Source: Oscheius onirici (taxonomy: Eukaryota; Nematoda; Chromadorea; Rhabditida; Rhabditidae). From it: a stretch of 64,000 nucleotides of DNA. Where the stretch lies: contig OW051473.1 of NCBI GenBank assembly GCA_932521025.1, positions 10,478,001 to 10,542,000 of the forward strand, written 5' to 3'. The position numbers were made by a program, and so were the translations under genes. The notes below the pieces were generated by a model. That model made no database searches. It was not told where the DNA came from and saw nothing but the letters and a program-made list of their open reading frames with translations. Positions 47,182-60,165 of the stretch are shown here, piece after piece (the stretch's first letter is position 1; each line of letters opens with the position of its first letter).

Positions 47182-49382
47182 TTAAAAACGAACACCGCCT
47201 TGCATGAAAGCTCCTCTGTTGAGTCCCTGGGCTGCTGGTGGAGCATTCTGAGCTGCAAGAGAATCATGGATGAGATTCATAATCTTGTTCTGAAGCTCGT
47301 CTACAACATGCTGGTCACGAATTTGTTCCATCTTGCGCCAGACCATCTTTCCTGAATTTTAACATGTACAGATTTTTTCAATCTTTTTTTAAATTATCAT
47401 AAAATCTTTACCAAAAAGCTCATGGATGCTTGAGTTAGTTCCGAATCCAGGAACCTCTCCAACGTGTGGTGCAGCTGCAAGTTCTTGCTTTGGAGTAATC
47501 AAAGGCGCTGGCTGGGCTTTCTGAAAATATTTGTTGCGATTCTAGTAACAGCACATACCACGGGTTGAACAGCAGCAACTGGCTGAACTTCCTTCCTTGG
47601 CGGTTGTTGAACAGCTAAAAATCTATATTAAGTTTTCGTATTCTGGAAGTATCCAGCATTAAAGCTTTTTTGGCTGGACGACAACCAAAACATAAAAAAT
47701 CGAAAAAATATTGAGAAGTGGAAGCATGGGATGAGTTTCAGTCAAAATACAGTTTTCGCTTAATAAAGCTGAACAGGAAGAACCTGGAGGGATTTGTAGT
47801 TTAGTCAAAAAAGCTTCGCACTTGAGGTACCCTCCAAAATAGAACAAGAGTGGTTATGAAAAGAACTAAACCTGAAGGTGCGGGTCCACTACCGCCGTCG
47901 TTCATCTGGAAACTCGAGGATTAGACTGGATGGAGGAAGAGTTGCATGTCTGGCGAAAAAACACGGCTTCCCCGAAAGTTCTTCTCTGCTCGACTACCGA
48001 GTCAACTTGTTGCCAAGTGAAAACAGTAACGAGTCTGGATCTCTCTTCCTGGTACAAAAGTGACATGGGAATTTGGAACACTTTTTTGAGTGTAAGCGAT
48101 GTTCATCTCTTTTTTATAAAGTGTAAGACCAATAAATCATTGACGTTTTGGTCTTTCACGAAGTTTTTCTGGTAACAGCAGAAGCAAAAAGATGATTAGC
48201 AGAGATGAAACGGTTTTACATGGAAATGTGATTATCCTTTAAAAGTTGTAATAAACTCTCCATTCTTTTCTAAAGACTGGAAGAAGCAAATGACTAGTAT
48301 AGCACCCTTTAGTCAAAAACGTGAAAAAAATATTCTCTCTGTACGAAACAGTCGCACTTCGTTTCCACTCCATTATCAGACGAAGGAGAAATAAAAACGT
48401 CCAGCCTTAACGGCTTGCAGTGATCTGAACATCAATAAGAAAAATATCCTTCCGGACCTTCCATCGAAAGAATAGAATCGCTTCACAAGTGACCCTTTTC
48501 AGTGTTCAGCTTTTCGCGTATAACCAACAAAAATCTGTTTTGATATTTTCGCTTGGATCTTTTTTCCGACAACCTAGCAAAAATTCGAATCCAAAAATTT
48601 CGATCCATATAGTTTGATCTTAGTCTGACGCTGCAGACGCTTGCAGTATGCAAGTAAGAGATTGCTACAGTAAGCGCAGATACTGAGCCACTCAAGTGCT
48701 TACTTTCCTGTTGATAAACAGAAAGATAAAGTGTTGAGGCGTTAAAATGGAAGCACTGGCAAAACAGACAACTTAAAATGAAGGAAAAAGTTAGTAAAAA
48801 CCTACCTTCTTAGCTTGAAAAAATCCTCCATAAGAGCCTGTCGGATCAGGTGCCGAGCCTTGAAATAGACGCATAGCTTGCATCTGAAGCGATCCTTGAG
48901 GTCCTCCAGACATTCCCATCGGCCCTGGTCCAGCTGGTCCTCTCATCGGTCCTCCCATAGCCATCGGTCCTCGCATCGGTCCTCCCATAGGACCTCCTCC
49001 TCCCATGGGTCCACCCATCATTGGTCCACTCATAGCTCGACCCATGGGACCAGGCATTTGTCCAACAAAAGGCCCTCCAGGTCCTGGCATAAGAGGTCTG
49101 GCGTCGTTGTGCATTGGGCCACGATTTTCGAAACGTTTGCCGGGTAGGTTACCGAAACGCTAAAAGCAATGCTTTTAATACATAGGTGCTAAAAATTACC
49201 TGATTATTTCGATTATTGTTGCCGCTATGTTGATTCTTTCCAGAATTACGTTGCTGTACGCCGCCTCCCTTCTTCACATTTTTGGTCTCCTGCTGCTTTA
49301 TAAGCTAATGATATATTAATGATGATGAGAAAAAGTCAGTTACCTTTCCGTCAGGTCCAATAGCACGTCCGGCTGCTCCCAT
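47182..49382 (-). CDS. Gly/Pro/Met-rich low-complexity protein, function unknown
   Basis: Starts MGAAGRAIGPDGK at 49382. A basic Asn/Gln-rich exon (KNVKKGGGVQQ, HSGNNNRNNQ) is followed by an exon dominated by GPM and GPMGG repeats (about 48880-49110) and SAPDPTGSYGGFFQAKK. A small exon at about 47876-47910 (MNDGGSGPAPS) is bounded by TTTCCAG and a GTTTAG donor and joins in phase to AVQQPPRKEVQPVAAVQPV. The C-terminus looks folded and helical: VPGFGTNSSIHELFGKMVWR, MEQIRDQHVVDELQNKIMNL and finally GAFMQGGVRF, stop at 47182-47184. I do not recognise the family. The composition resembles RNA-binding or condensate-forming proteins, which is only an analogy. The roughly 0.9-kb intron (about 47911-48805) is long for this window. 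Confidence 0.65.
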
Positions 49383-50125
49383 TATTCTTAAATAGAACAC
49401 TTAGAATGACTAGAAAGGACAAGCGAAGAGATAAGGAACAACGCGAAACAGCTGAGAGTGACCTTATCGATTTACGAGAGAACGCGTGGAAAGGGAGAAC
49501 AGCAGAGTTTTCGTATCGGGACCCAGAACCTTTACTTCAGATACAAACCTTTGGATCTCATTATTTCAGTTGAGTATTAAGATTTCTGTGTTTTAATTAG
49601 GCGTACACAGAAGAAAAATGCAAAGAATTCCGAATTTTTTGGAAAAGATGTTGTAAAAAACCAAAATATGTGTCAAGGAAAAAAGTCATCTTGAAAACAA
49701 CTTCAAGAAAAACAGAAACACCATGTTTGGGGTGAAATATTAACGTCGAGCCTCAATAACAACCAAGCTCGGTGTTTAACGTTGCGCCTGGCTGGCGACA
49801 TCTGCATATGCTTGGTCCATTTAGCCTAGTATCGAGCGCCATTCATTTGTTTTGCATTGACCATTGGTACCACCTGGGTGCAGTATTGTTTGTTTGCTTC
49901 TCACTGTTAACAATTCATAATTTCATTGAATTTTCAGATTTTTCATGAAGTCCCTGCTTCATAACGTTTACATGAACAACTCCCCGTTTGGATGAGGTAA
50001 TTACTTTTTGCAATAATATAAAAAGTCCCCTTTTATGAAAAAAAAATCTTTTATGGCTTGGTGACCACACAGCATTCGGTTATGTATTCAACGATTAGCC
50101 GCGTCTCGTGCAGTTTTCCAATAAA
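49383..50125. other. Divergent intergenic region
   Basis: Between the Gly/Pro/Met-rich gene (minus) and the SLC26-like gene (plus). Probably holds both promoters and 5' untranslated exons. No gene or repeat recognised. Confidence 0.45.
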
Positions 50126-52699
50126 ATGCACACTCATTCGGTTCGTGTTTCCCCGATTTTTCATTTTGATTTCCATTCAAACAAGACTTTCCCGTGGGCG
50201 GAGATTGTCTTCTGTCCTAATTGAAGGCTCCTTAATGGCATGTACTGCTCCTCTCGATCAAAAATCTTTCATTTAATCGTCCTGGCACCTTGTGGCTCAC
50301 CAATTTTGCATTTTAATATCAAACATTACGACCATGCCATATTTTTCTACAACAACTTTCACTCATTTTAGGTCCCGATGCGAGAGAAGAAGATTACCTG
50401 GCTTCAAAGAGCGTTATCATTCGTTCCGATTTCACAATGGCTTCCGAAGTATGACTTTTCACAAGAACACATCTTCATCACTGTTTAGGTACAAATGGAA
50501 GGAGTACCTTCATGGCGATGTTATAGCAGGCCTAACTGTTGGAATCATGCATGTGCCTCAAGGTCTGCTTCTTTTCTTATCGACAGCCCTTTTCCGGTTG
50601 TAAATGACCAGTTTATCAGCTGCATCGAGCAGTCAACAGATGTTTGAAAACAATATGAAAATTACAGGAATGGCTTATGCTAGTCTGGCAGGAGTGCCGC
50701 CAGTCTATGGAATGTACTCAAGTTTCTTTGCAGCAGCGTGGTACATGCTTTTTGGGACAGCGAGCCACATTTCCATCGGTACATTGCTGGATTTACTGAG
50801 AGTTTTATGCGCTTTGCAGGAGTGTTTGCAGTAGCTTCAATGATGGTCGGAGCATGTCGTATGCGCCTTGCTCCCGATCCAGCTGACATCGGAAATGGAA
50901 CTTTTCCTCTTGGAAAAGAAGTTGACCCCCTCGTTTTAACTAGTGCTCTCACTTTGGTAGTAGGATGTGTACAGGTTCAGCACAAACTCGTGATAAAAAA
51001 GATTGTAATTTAGATAATCCTTGGCGTTGTGCGACTTGGCTTTTTAACGACCTATTTGTCTGATCCCTTGGTCTCTGGTTTTACAACCGGTTCAGCAGTT
51101 CATGTACTCATGTCGCAGCTGAATAAGATCGTCGGTGTTAAACTGCCAAGACATGAAGGAATTGGAATGCTCATCCGAGTTTTTTGGTTAAAAAATGTCG
51201 ATACACAGTATTTCAGATGTTCTGGGACGTTTTGATGTCACTCCCGTCAACAAACTTTGTAGTTTTGGCAATCAGCTTAACGGGAATACTCTTCCTTGAT
51301 CTGGGAAGAACATATGTTAATCCTCTTGTGAAAAAGTACAGTCCAGTTCCGCCGCCATTGGAATTAATACTGGTAAGCTGACAGACATCCTATTACAAAA
51401 GTTTAGGTGATCCTTGGAGTAGTCCTATCGGTTACGCTTGGCTTGAAGGAAAACTACGATGTTAAAGTTGTCAATGTCATTCCCAGAGGGTAACATCTCC
51501 CAAAAAAGAAGCAGCAGTCTTTTCCAGGTTCCCGTCTCCTTCAATTCCGGACATCAGTCTTTTTCCTCATCTGCTGGCAGATGCTATTCCGATAGCCATA
51601 GTGTGCTACATGTTTGTTGTTTCGATGGGAAAACTCTTTGCCAAGAAGCACAGATACAGGACCGATCCTACACAAGTAAATATTCCCGTATTTTTAAAAA
51701 CAAAAAAATGGTTTAAGGAGCTGTACGCCGTAGGATTAATGTCAGTGTTAAGTTCGCCTTTCCCCGTCTATCCTGTCGGTGCCTCACTTTCACGATCATC
51801 TGTCTGTGAAATGTCCGGAGCAAATACGCAACTCTACACATTATTCTCATCTGCACTTCTTCTTACCGTAATACTCCTTCTGGGGCCGCTTCTTGAACCT
51901 CTACCAATGGTCAGAAAAACTTTTCAAGTTTTCAAATGCTAAAGTTCAGTGCATTCTGGCTTGCATCGTTATTGTGAGCTTAAAAAGTCTCTTTCTTCAA
52001 GTGAAAGAACTTCCACGCTTATGGAGGATCTCAAAATACGACTTTGTGAGTGTAAATGAGAACCACATGACGCGGGAATTTTCAGGCAGTCTGGGTGGTT
52101 TCTGCTTTAGCCACAGTTCTTACGGATGTTACACGTGGACTGATCATAGCCGTATTTTTCGCAATTGCAAGCATTATATTGAGAGAACAATGGTAAGAAT
52201 TCTTACTTTATATAACCGCTTTTAGGCCCAAGTTTACGACTCTGACTTCCACTGGGACTGTACCTCCTCAACATATTCAGGATCACGTGAAAGTTTTACG
52301 TTGGGAAGCTCCTCTGCATTTTGCTAATGTGACGAGGTTTAGTGAAATGGTTTCAGGCCTCTTTGGAAAAGAAGAGGTTGGTAAAATAAAATTGTCCTTG
52401 ACTGCTTTTAGGCTCTGTTGCAAGAATCATCAATTGTACTGGAATGCTCAGCTATTAGCTACATTGACATAATGGGTATCGAGGCCGTAACGCAGCTTTA
52501 TATCGATGCGAAAAAGAAGAACACTGCAATCTTTTTGACTAACCTCAATGGTACAGACAACTATTGGAACTATACTTTTATATTTTCAGACAAGGTGAAA
52601 AACATTTTGATCTCTCCAGACGGCTGTGGAAGTGATGTCCCTATGTCGGCTTTCTATAACAGCGTAGACGAAGCTTTGCTCCATATAGCGACTTTGTAG
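50126..52699 (+). CDS. SLC26/SulP family anion transporter with STAS domain
   Basis: Multi-exon membrane transporter. The core starts [20 protein letters not shown], with an intron (GTATGA...TTTAG, about 50449-50490) leading to [20 protein letters not shown], then [20 protein letters not shown], the SLC26 signature region. Further segments: [50 protein letters not shown] and [19 protein letters not shown]. The C-terminal STAS domain (52275-52699) has [19 protein letters not shown] and [20 protein letters not shown], then ISPDGCG and stop. Family members exchange sulphate, chloride, bicarbonate or oxalate. The start is uncertain: ATG 50126 ([20 protein letters not shown]) would need a GTCTTC donor near 50208; ATG 50378 ([12 protein letters not shown]) is the minimum start. 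Similar genes in C. elegans are named sulp. Confidence 0.9.
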
Positions 52700-55600
52700 C
52701 CTGGCTACGAACTTGTACTTTGTATCGTGATCAGACATGTGATGAATGAAGAGAGTAGACCTGATTGAAGATTAGTCGAGCAGATAGGCTCTTGGCCAGC
52801 AATTGCGTTTCATTTAGACAGGCTAGAAGAAGCGTTTATTTATTGAAAAAGAATCAGTCGAGTGGCAGACGCCGGCAGCCGCAGCGGTCGCCCTTTGGAA
52901 GACGCAGTGTACGGATGCTCTCGTCCGCTCCTTCATCGCATGTCAGCTCAATTTCCTACATTTTCGTCGTCATTGGGAAAGCGTGTATCTAACCTCAAAT
53001 CCTGTTTGAATTAGTACACAAACGGAGCTGTTTTGAACGCGAGATGGAAAGGTGTACGTTCCGCTCTGCAACCAAACAGATTTCTCTTTCTCCCCAGTTC
53101 AAAACACAAACCTCGGATGTTTTGCAGAAGCCCTTGCAAACTGGCAGCATTACCTCTCCCCAGCAGCGCTTGCCAGCCTCGTCGCTGCGATTGACCTGAC
53201 TCAATCCTGGAAATATCTGCCGTGAGAATTGACATTTGCTACGCGGATTGACTTCCACGGGCACGCTCTAAACACTCAAATATTGGAGGTATTGATTGTG
53301 TGCCCTACCAAGACCATTGCAATGAGAAAAGGCAAAATGGAAAGCTTGGGCATCTGGCAGTTGAAGAACTAACATGTGCAGGAGCAGATGTCTACTCATG
53401 GCGCCTGACCTCAAGCGAGACAACCCACCATCTTAAACAATTTTTTCCAAGTCGGACTCTTTGACAATGACCAAAGCTCACATGATTGTGTCCAGACTTT
53501 TATGGCAATTATCTGGGTCGTAAAGCTACCGTTACCATTCCAGGTAATTTCCGTGAGCGACACAAATGGAGACGCCTTTTTACTCCCACTCGGTAAACAT
53601 GAAAATGACACGCTTTTGTTTCTCTAGAAACAAAAGACTCTCAGCCGCTCAGACTTGTGTGTAGTTTAGATTCCAGTTTTCACTTATACTGTTTACCTGA
53701 AGCTGGCGTCTATCTCTCTGCCAGATCCCAGTCCAGATCTATAAAAGAGAGCGCTCAGCTGATTCGCTGCAAAGAACACGCAGCGCACGGAGCGTACAGA
53801 CAACCGAGTAGTAATTCATCGACTGCGAAATAGCATGCCCATATGGTGAGGGCAGAGACGGGCCATTTACTAGAGTATTGGAGGATGGGAGGGCGCGAGA
53901 GAAGCTGCGGTGCGTCGTGGGAGCAGAGAGCGCACGCCTCCAGCAGTGCATTCTACTCTGCGCTCCATTTTTGGACATTGTGTCAGCAAAATCTTTACAA
54001 GGTCAATTGCTTACTTTACATTCTTGAATGCCTTTAAGATTTGAGCAATCACCTGCTTTTTTGCTCCAAAGTAAACAAAAACTGAATTCTTATCCAAAAC
54101 TATAGTTTTCCTTAATGACCTGTGTACCAGTTTCCAGCTGCGCTCTAGACATCCCAGTGTGAAATTACCCCTGACGACAGGGACTAATTATTCCTGCGGA
54201 ATATTTCGCAAAGGTATAACTAGGAATCACCAAGCCGGTCCAAATTTCACACTAAATACAACCTGGAAATCTGAGCCCATATTCAAGATCTGTTTGTTTT
54301 CTGAAAGTGCGAGATGCAGTCTGCAAATAACCTGTTTACGGAGGGAGTAACCTTGACAATATTCGAACAGGGAGTTAACATTTTTCACTTCTCATCCCTA
54401 ACCTTAAACTTAATATGAGACACAAGTTTAATTTATAACATTGCGCACAAGAATACCTACAAAATTTATTTCAAATTTTTATCCCGGCCCTCATTTTACT
54501 GCTTCCACCCACCCAACCAGTGCGGGCGGTACACAAACTTACCCGTGGCAGCAGTCGGCTGTTTCGAGTGCTGACGTCCGCATGACCTCCCTCCGCAAGC
54601 GGGAATAGAGGGAAAGTTCCAGCCTCAATTCACAATGCTTCCAGCGAATCGAATTATGCAATTCGTGTAGGGATGAGCGGCGCTTTTTTCTTTCAAAATA
54701 CTACCACGAGAATGTGATTGTCGTGGCGTTACCAATTTCCTCCGACTTGATCTTTAGTTGTTAGCAGTTGTATATGGATGGACAGCTTATTTAAGGTGGA
54801 GCGCGCAATGCGATACGTGCTCTGTTTGAACTAGTGCGGGTATTCCCCTCCCTTTCACAACTTTCCGGGTTCGTCGTTTCCTTTTCCCATCTGCGTGAAG
54901 CACTTAAATGAGCAAATGTCTGTCGGAACAATATTAACACCAAACTCATTTCCTGTGATTCATTTTCGATAGCACCATCTGTGCACATAACTTTCGTGGC
55001 GGGTGTGACTCTTTACCGTTTCCGTCTCAAAATTCAACTGATAGAAGAAACCAGTTTCACAAAGCTGCGTGTTTTTCCTACGTTCCACGGCGTTTCTTAC
55101 GCTGTTTGCTAACCGAACAAGTAGACTTCACTGCGATCAGCTGATTCTGCCGCGTTCTGTGCTTTGAACTGATCAGCTGAACATCGCACGCGACGCCCAA
55201 TGCGGCAATTTTACGTCGCAGCCGCAACAAATCATAACTAGCGCATTTTCGCCTGGTTCCAGTTGCTACGGTCTCATAATTTCGCAGCACAGCTTTCCAA
55301 AATGACTCGTGTTCTTGTCTAAAGGAAAATTGGCTGTAGCCCACAGTTCAAAGTGCGTAACGATCTTGAACTGTGAATACCTTTTTATGTTTTTATCACC
55401 TTAAATGACCGTTTATCTTTGCCGATGACCCCAGTTGTCCGTGACCAACTACTTTTTTGCCCCGTCTTCAAATAGCCAAAGCATCAAGCAGTTATCTAAG
55501 CTCCCTGTCCGATCGCATGTGACCCATTGCTGTAACGGGGGAAAAAGCTCTCTGCCATCTGTCGAGAAATCAGTTGCCAGGATGTCTCTGCCTTGATTTC

Positions 55601-55807
55601 TGCCAGCATTTACGGATCATTGTTTTCAACACAGTTCTCACTTCATGTACTTCCAATGTCTTCCTTTCTCTAGGTGGCGTCCCGTTGTCTGTCGCTGGTT
55701 TCAAGCAGCAAACAAGAAGCCGTCTTTTCACTTGTTTGCCTTATTCAATTAACCTTATCTTTTTCAGAATCGCTGGTCGATTTTCTGCCCCCGCCAAGCC
55801 AATCCCA
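52700..55807. other. Long intergenic region upstream of the IBR gene
   Basis: 3.1 kb, plus strand on both sides. It contains only short frames without motifs. The segment ending at the TTTTTCAG acceptor at about 55760-55767 should be the 5' untranslated intron, or a trans-splice site, of the IBR gene, whose ATG is 41 bp downstream. Confidence 0.45.
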
Positions 55808-58800
55808 ATGTCCGTCGTTGAGTCTCAGGACTTTCTCAACGATCTCAAGTAAGAATTAACGAATACATTAATCTGGAAAAATGTCAAACTCATCTTTGAT
55901 CGCTTATAAGAGACTTTACTTGTTGTCGTTTACAAACAGCAGCTGTCGACTGACCGGTGCTCTTTCACTTGTCAACAAAAAGTTGATTTTTTGCGCTTTA
56001 GAACAAACTTGTTATGTCGTGACACAGCAGGCAGCAATTTTTAGTTTAGAATATCAAAACTACCAGAAAACAATTGTGACCAAAATGAAAACTTTTTTGT
56101 GTACTTCGACAGTGACGTTTTGGCGCAGTGGTGTCTGATTACGAAAGCGGGTGGCAATGGATGTCACGCGGTTGTGCAACCTCCTTGCCCATATAAAAGG
56201 TGACAAAACGATGCTGTCAAAGCTATCAAAATTAGCTTGTTCTTTGACCTAAAACACTGCATTTGTAATAATGTCGCCTGCCCCTTCCTGTAGTCACACT
56301 TGGACGTGAGTTTAGAAAAGATAATGCATTTTTCAATGAAAGCCATAATTTTTTTTCAGTGAGACCGATTTTCCCTATTTAACATCGAAGCCGGCGGGAA
56401 AACGTGCGGACAAGGAAAGGCGCAGCGGGGCTGAACGTGTCGCGGCACGCTCCCTCGCTGATCAGGCTACCGTGGTGAAGACCATCCATGACCCTCAGAA
56501 TGTTCTTGGAAAGGTAGATAACCTTTTGAGCGCAAAACAAAGAAGTTTTAGCGTCGCAAGGCTAGATTAGTTTCGACCTGCTCTGATAACATTGCTCTGG
56601 ATGTTCCGTACTCTTTGAATAGAAAGAACCGCTGGGAAGACGTCGACGTCCCTGCTCTGGCCAAAAATGTCGAAAACGTCGAAGTGGAAGTGGCTATCAT
56701 TGAACAAACATACAAGGCCAACGGTGAGTTTCACAGTCTGAAAAACGACTTGGTCTGTTTCTAATATGATCACGAGTGTGATCGAAAAGCGCATAAATAT
56801 CACGTGATGTTTTATACAACAATGGGACGCAGTCGCTCCTATGACCAAGTGTGTCCGCCTGTTTTGACAAACAATTTCCAGAGTTTCGGAAGTACAACTC
56901 AACTGAAAGGGCTCAGGCTGTTCATTTGGTCGCAACCGATGGATCTGTGAAGAGCAAGACGGCTCGCGGAAAAGGAGCCGACGTAGGATATTATTGATAT
57001 ATACACAAATCCAACTTTCAGCCTGTCTCCCTTATGCATGGATTGAAGAAAGATAACACCAGTTCTGAAGACGATTCGGAAGATGATGTCCGTCTTGAGT
57101 ACCGTATCGTGAAGCCCTACTCTAACGGGAACATTCTCTCCAGCTCTAGCAAAGCTGGAAAGCTTGGAAAGCAGAGGAACAAGACTCGCAGAAACAAGCA
57201 GGTTGATCTGGATGAACTCGAGATATCAGATATGGAAAACAGCTATCACAAAGATGGAGAGGCTGACGTTTACAAGCCATCGCGCGACTTCCGCTTCTGT
57301 CTCGGTGACTATATCAACACGCCAAGCACGGAATTTAACGCTGTGGAGGTGAGGAGAGCTAGCATTGAAAGCGTGCAGCAGCTGGACACCGACGAAGTGG
57401 CATCTGATGGCCCGAGACCAATAGATCTTTTGGATATCTCTTCTGCAGTTCGGGCTCCTGGACTGTTTGAAAATGTCATTGTCAACACTCACCGTTGGCC
57501 AACGTTCAACTTTGTTCAACAGGTCGAATCTCTAGCTACGGACGAAGACTTGACCATTCGCTGGATTGATGCCAATCACCAAAGAGCAACTGTGGATCTG
57601 ACAAAGAAACTGACTCTCGACGATGACAGCAAGCCTCTGCTTTTTGTCGTCTTAGAAAAGGGGAGAAAGAACCATTTCCAGTAAGATTCTACGAATATTG
57701 CGTGTAAAAAAATCTAATTTAGGCTCCTGCTGAATTCTGCAATTCCCACCAACACCAACGGACCATTCTCGTGGAGGATCCTGAAAGATATCTTTAAGGA
57801 GAAAAAGGTCCACAGCATTCAATCCGCTGTAGACGTCATCGTGTCGTTGGCTGTTGTTTGGAAGAAAAGAATGCCGCCAACTGCACATCACTGTCTTCCC
57901 GAGACGCGCTACTTTAAAGCAGCCGAAAACTTTGACGTCGTCGTCAATAGTCGTTCAATGGCCAAACAGGTGAATTTATATGAAAAAGCACTTATCCAAC
58001 TGCGTTACAGGCTGCAATCATCACAGAGAAGGAAATGGGCAAGATTTTGCGCGAAGCTTCAACTGATGCTGGTGGAGACACTTTTGAGAGAATTGAGGAC
58101 GAAGACATTATCTCCGACGATTCTCAGTCAGAAGATGTTGATTCGACTGTAAAGAACTATTCAGTGGTTTGCGGAGTGTTTATAAGTCTTATGAAATTTC
58201 AGAAGTGTCATACTTGCAAGGAAAACGCTCCGGAAGAACTGTTTGAGCTTGACGAGTACTGGCAATGTCGACAGTGTCTAGCGAAACACAGTGTCAACCT
58301 CATCAGAACGAAGAACATCCCTATGGAAATTCCCTTCAGTGTTCAAGAAAACGGTTCCGGCTTTGATGCTCTCCCAGCAATTATTCCACTGCCACTTATC
58401 AATTTCTACACAAAGGTGAGAAAAAAAACCTTTTCTACAAGTCAATTTAGCTCACGGCTCTGGACATGCTGCAAAACTCGAACAATCAGATCGGAGAGCT
58501 CCTAACATGCCCCGCTTGCAACAAAGACGTCCGAGTCGAGCATCCGAACGAATTTAGCTCTTGCCTCTGTACCAATTGCTACACTCTATGGTGTCCCGAC
58601 TGCAATCATGAGCCGCATTGGCCAATGAGCTGTGAACAATTCGCAGAATGGTCTGCCAAATGGGAACGTCAATGTTAGTTTATTTCCAATTATTTTTATT
58701 TTGACCATTTTTAGTTACTGTCGAGTCGATGGGAGACGAATTGTCCAAGTTTATTCGTAGAATCCATTGCAAGTGTGGTGGAATCACCGAATGTGGAGAT

Positions 58801-59518
58801 CTCGCCGAAAGAACCGAGTGCCGCAACTGTGGAGTCAGTTTCAATCCGACTACGCTTAAAGTCGAGACTAAGAAGTACTACTTTCCCTTCCCGGCACGAT
58901 ACCGCAAGTATCACAAGTGGATCCTGGACAATTTCGTAGGTTTTTCCTTCTCCATGTTGTCTTGGTACATACTGTATGTCACCAACCCAATGTTTCAGCA
59001 AGAGTTCCAAATCGAGTATTATGGACAATCCATTCAGGAAACTCTGGAGGTCAAGGAAATCGCCATGCTGCCGGTTAACCGTGTGATTAAAAAGGAATTC
59101 GCAGAGGTTTGGTACTGTAATGCCTGGAAAATCAAATACTCTTAGCCATGTGCTCGTGCTCGCAGCCAGCGATTCATCCGCCAAAATGGATCCAAGATTG
59201 AGAAAAAGTGTCGCAAGATGAAGGAAACAGAAGCCATGTTGGGAATCTTTCCGGACACTCGTCGAACAGTATGTTTTTAAAGTTTTTTTTATCACAAATG
59301 ATATTCTACAGATTCTGTGTCTCGTAGAGTACGGTCTTGCTTGGATTTACATGAACAAAAGGTCAAACTCGTTGAAGACGGCTCTTCTTCAACTGTTCAA
59401 GCAGCTGGACGAGCTGTCAACCGACATTCTCGAGGGAAAGAGCAATCTAGGAAGCCGTGTATCTACTCTTGACAGTGCCTTGTCCAAGACGGTCGACCAG
59501 ATCAAGAAGGCCTTGTAA
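55808..59518 (+). CDS. IBR-type zinc-finger protein (RBR-like)
   Basis: Starts MSVVESQDFLNDL, spliced to NETDFPYLTSKPAGKRADKE. A long charged N-terminal half (SLMHGLKKDNTSSEDDSEDD; RNKTRRNKQVDLDELEISDM) carries no domain I know. The middle has conserved-looking blocks RWPTFNFVQQVESLATDEDL and MPPTAHHCLPETRYFKAAEN. Zinc-binding follows: KCHTCKENAPEELFELDEYW then CRQC, and an IBR-like block LLTCPACNKDVRV, CLCTNCYTLWCPDCNHEPHW, MSCEQF. Further Cys pairs are CKCGG and CRNCGVSFN. A 39-bp intron with a GTTTGG donor after KKEFAE removes an apparent in-frame stop (at 59142-59144); the frame continues PCARARSQRFIRQNGSKIEK to KTVDQIKKAL. IBR proteins are often ubiquitin ligases, but no clear catalytic RING2 Cys is identifiable. 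AATAAA at 59925-59930 may be its polyadenylation signal. Confidence 0.75.
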
Positions 59519-60165
59519 ACACTTGTACATACTGTGCATTATTTATTCCCAGCGCTTTGTAGACACCAATCAAATTCTAGCTGTGGTTTGTAAGTAGAAT
59601 GTATAGGCCCCGTGTATATTTTGTACAGTAAGTCTTTTCTTCATTTCTTAGGCTTTTTGTTACATTTTGACAGAAAAACACCCATAAAAACTAGTAAAGC
59701 CCCCAAAACACCAAAAAGATATCGTTTCTATGCATCTCTTTTCTAAGTCCATTCTAATCCGATGCCTTTTTTTATCACGAATTGTATTTTAGCTTCTTCA
59801 ATCACTGTAGATTCACCGTGCTGTGCACACGTACTCAGGTAGATCCTAGCTAACAAGCAGTGCATACTCTTTTTCGGCCAATGTGGATCATTGGCCTTAA
59901 ACCAACATCTATCATGTTTTTACCAATAAAGGTTTTTTAGAACTTGAATGTTTTAAAATTTCATTGCTTTCAGCGGCATGTCTGACTGTTCGTTTAGTTG
60001 TGGTGCTGAATCAAAAAACGAAGTCCTAACAAAGCACAGCTGAACAAATTTCACAAGACTCTTATCGACTTGCAGTGGGTGCAACTGATAAAGGCAGCTT
60101 TTGAACTGTTTTGCTTTAGCCCCCTTATAATGTTTCAAAATTTCAAGAAAACTGAGTTCTTTAAG
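59519..60165. other. 3' flank of the IBR gene and 5' flank of the CHK-like gene
   Basis: Both neighbours are on the plus strand. AATAAA at 59925-59930 is the likely end signal of the IBR transcript. A second in-frame ATG for the CHK-like gene lies at 60130. TTCTTTAAG immediately before ATG 60166 could be a splice or trans-splice acceptor. Confidence 0.5.

Noticed and set aside
48878..49147. His/Ser-rich plus-strand frame (SSHRSSH repeats)
   Set aside because: It is the antisense shadow of the GPM-repeat exon of the minus-strand gene.
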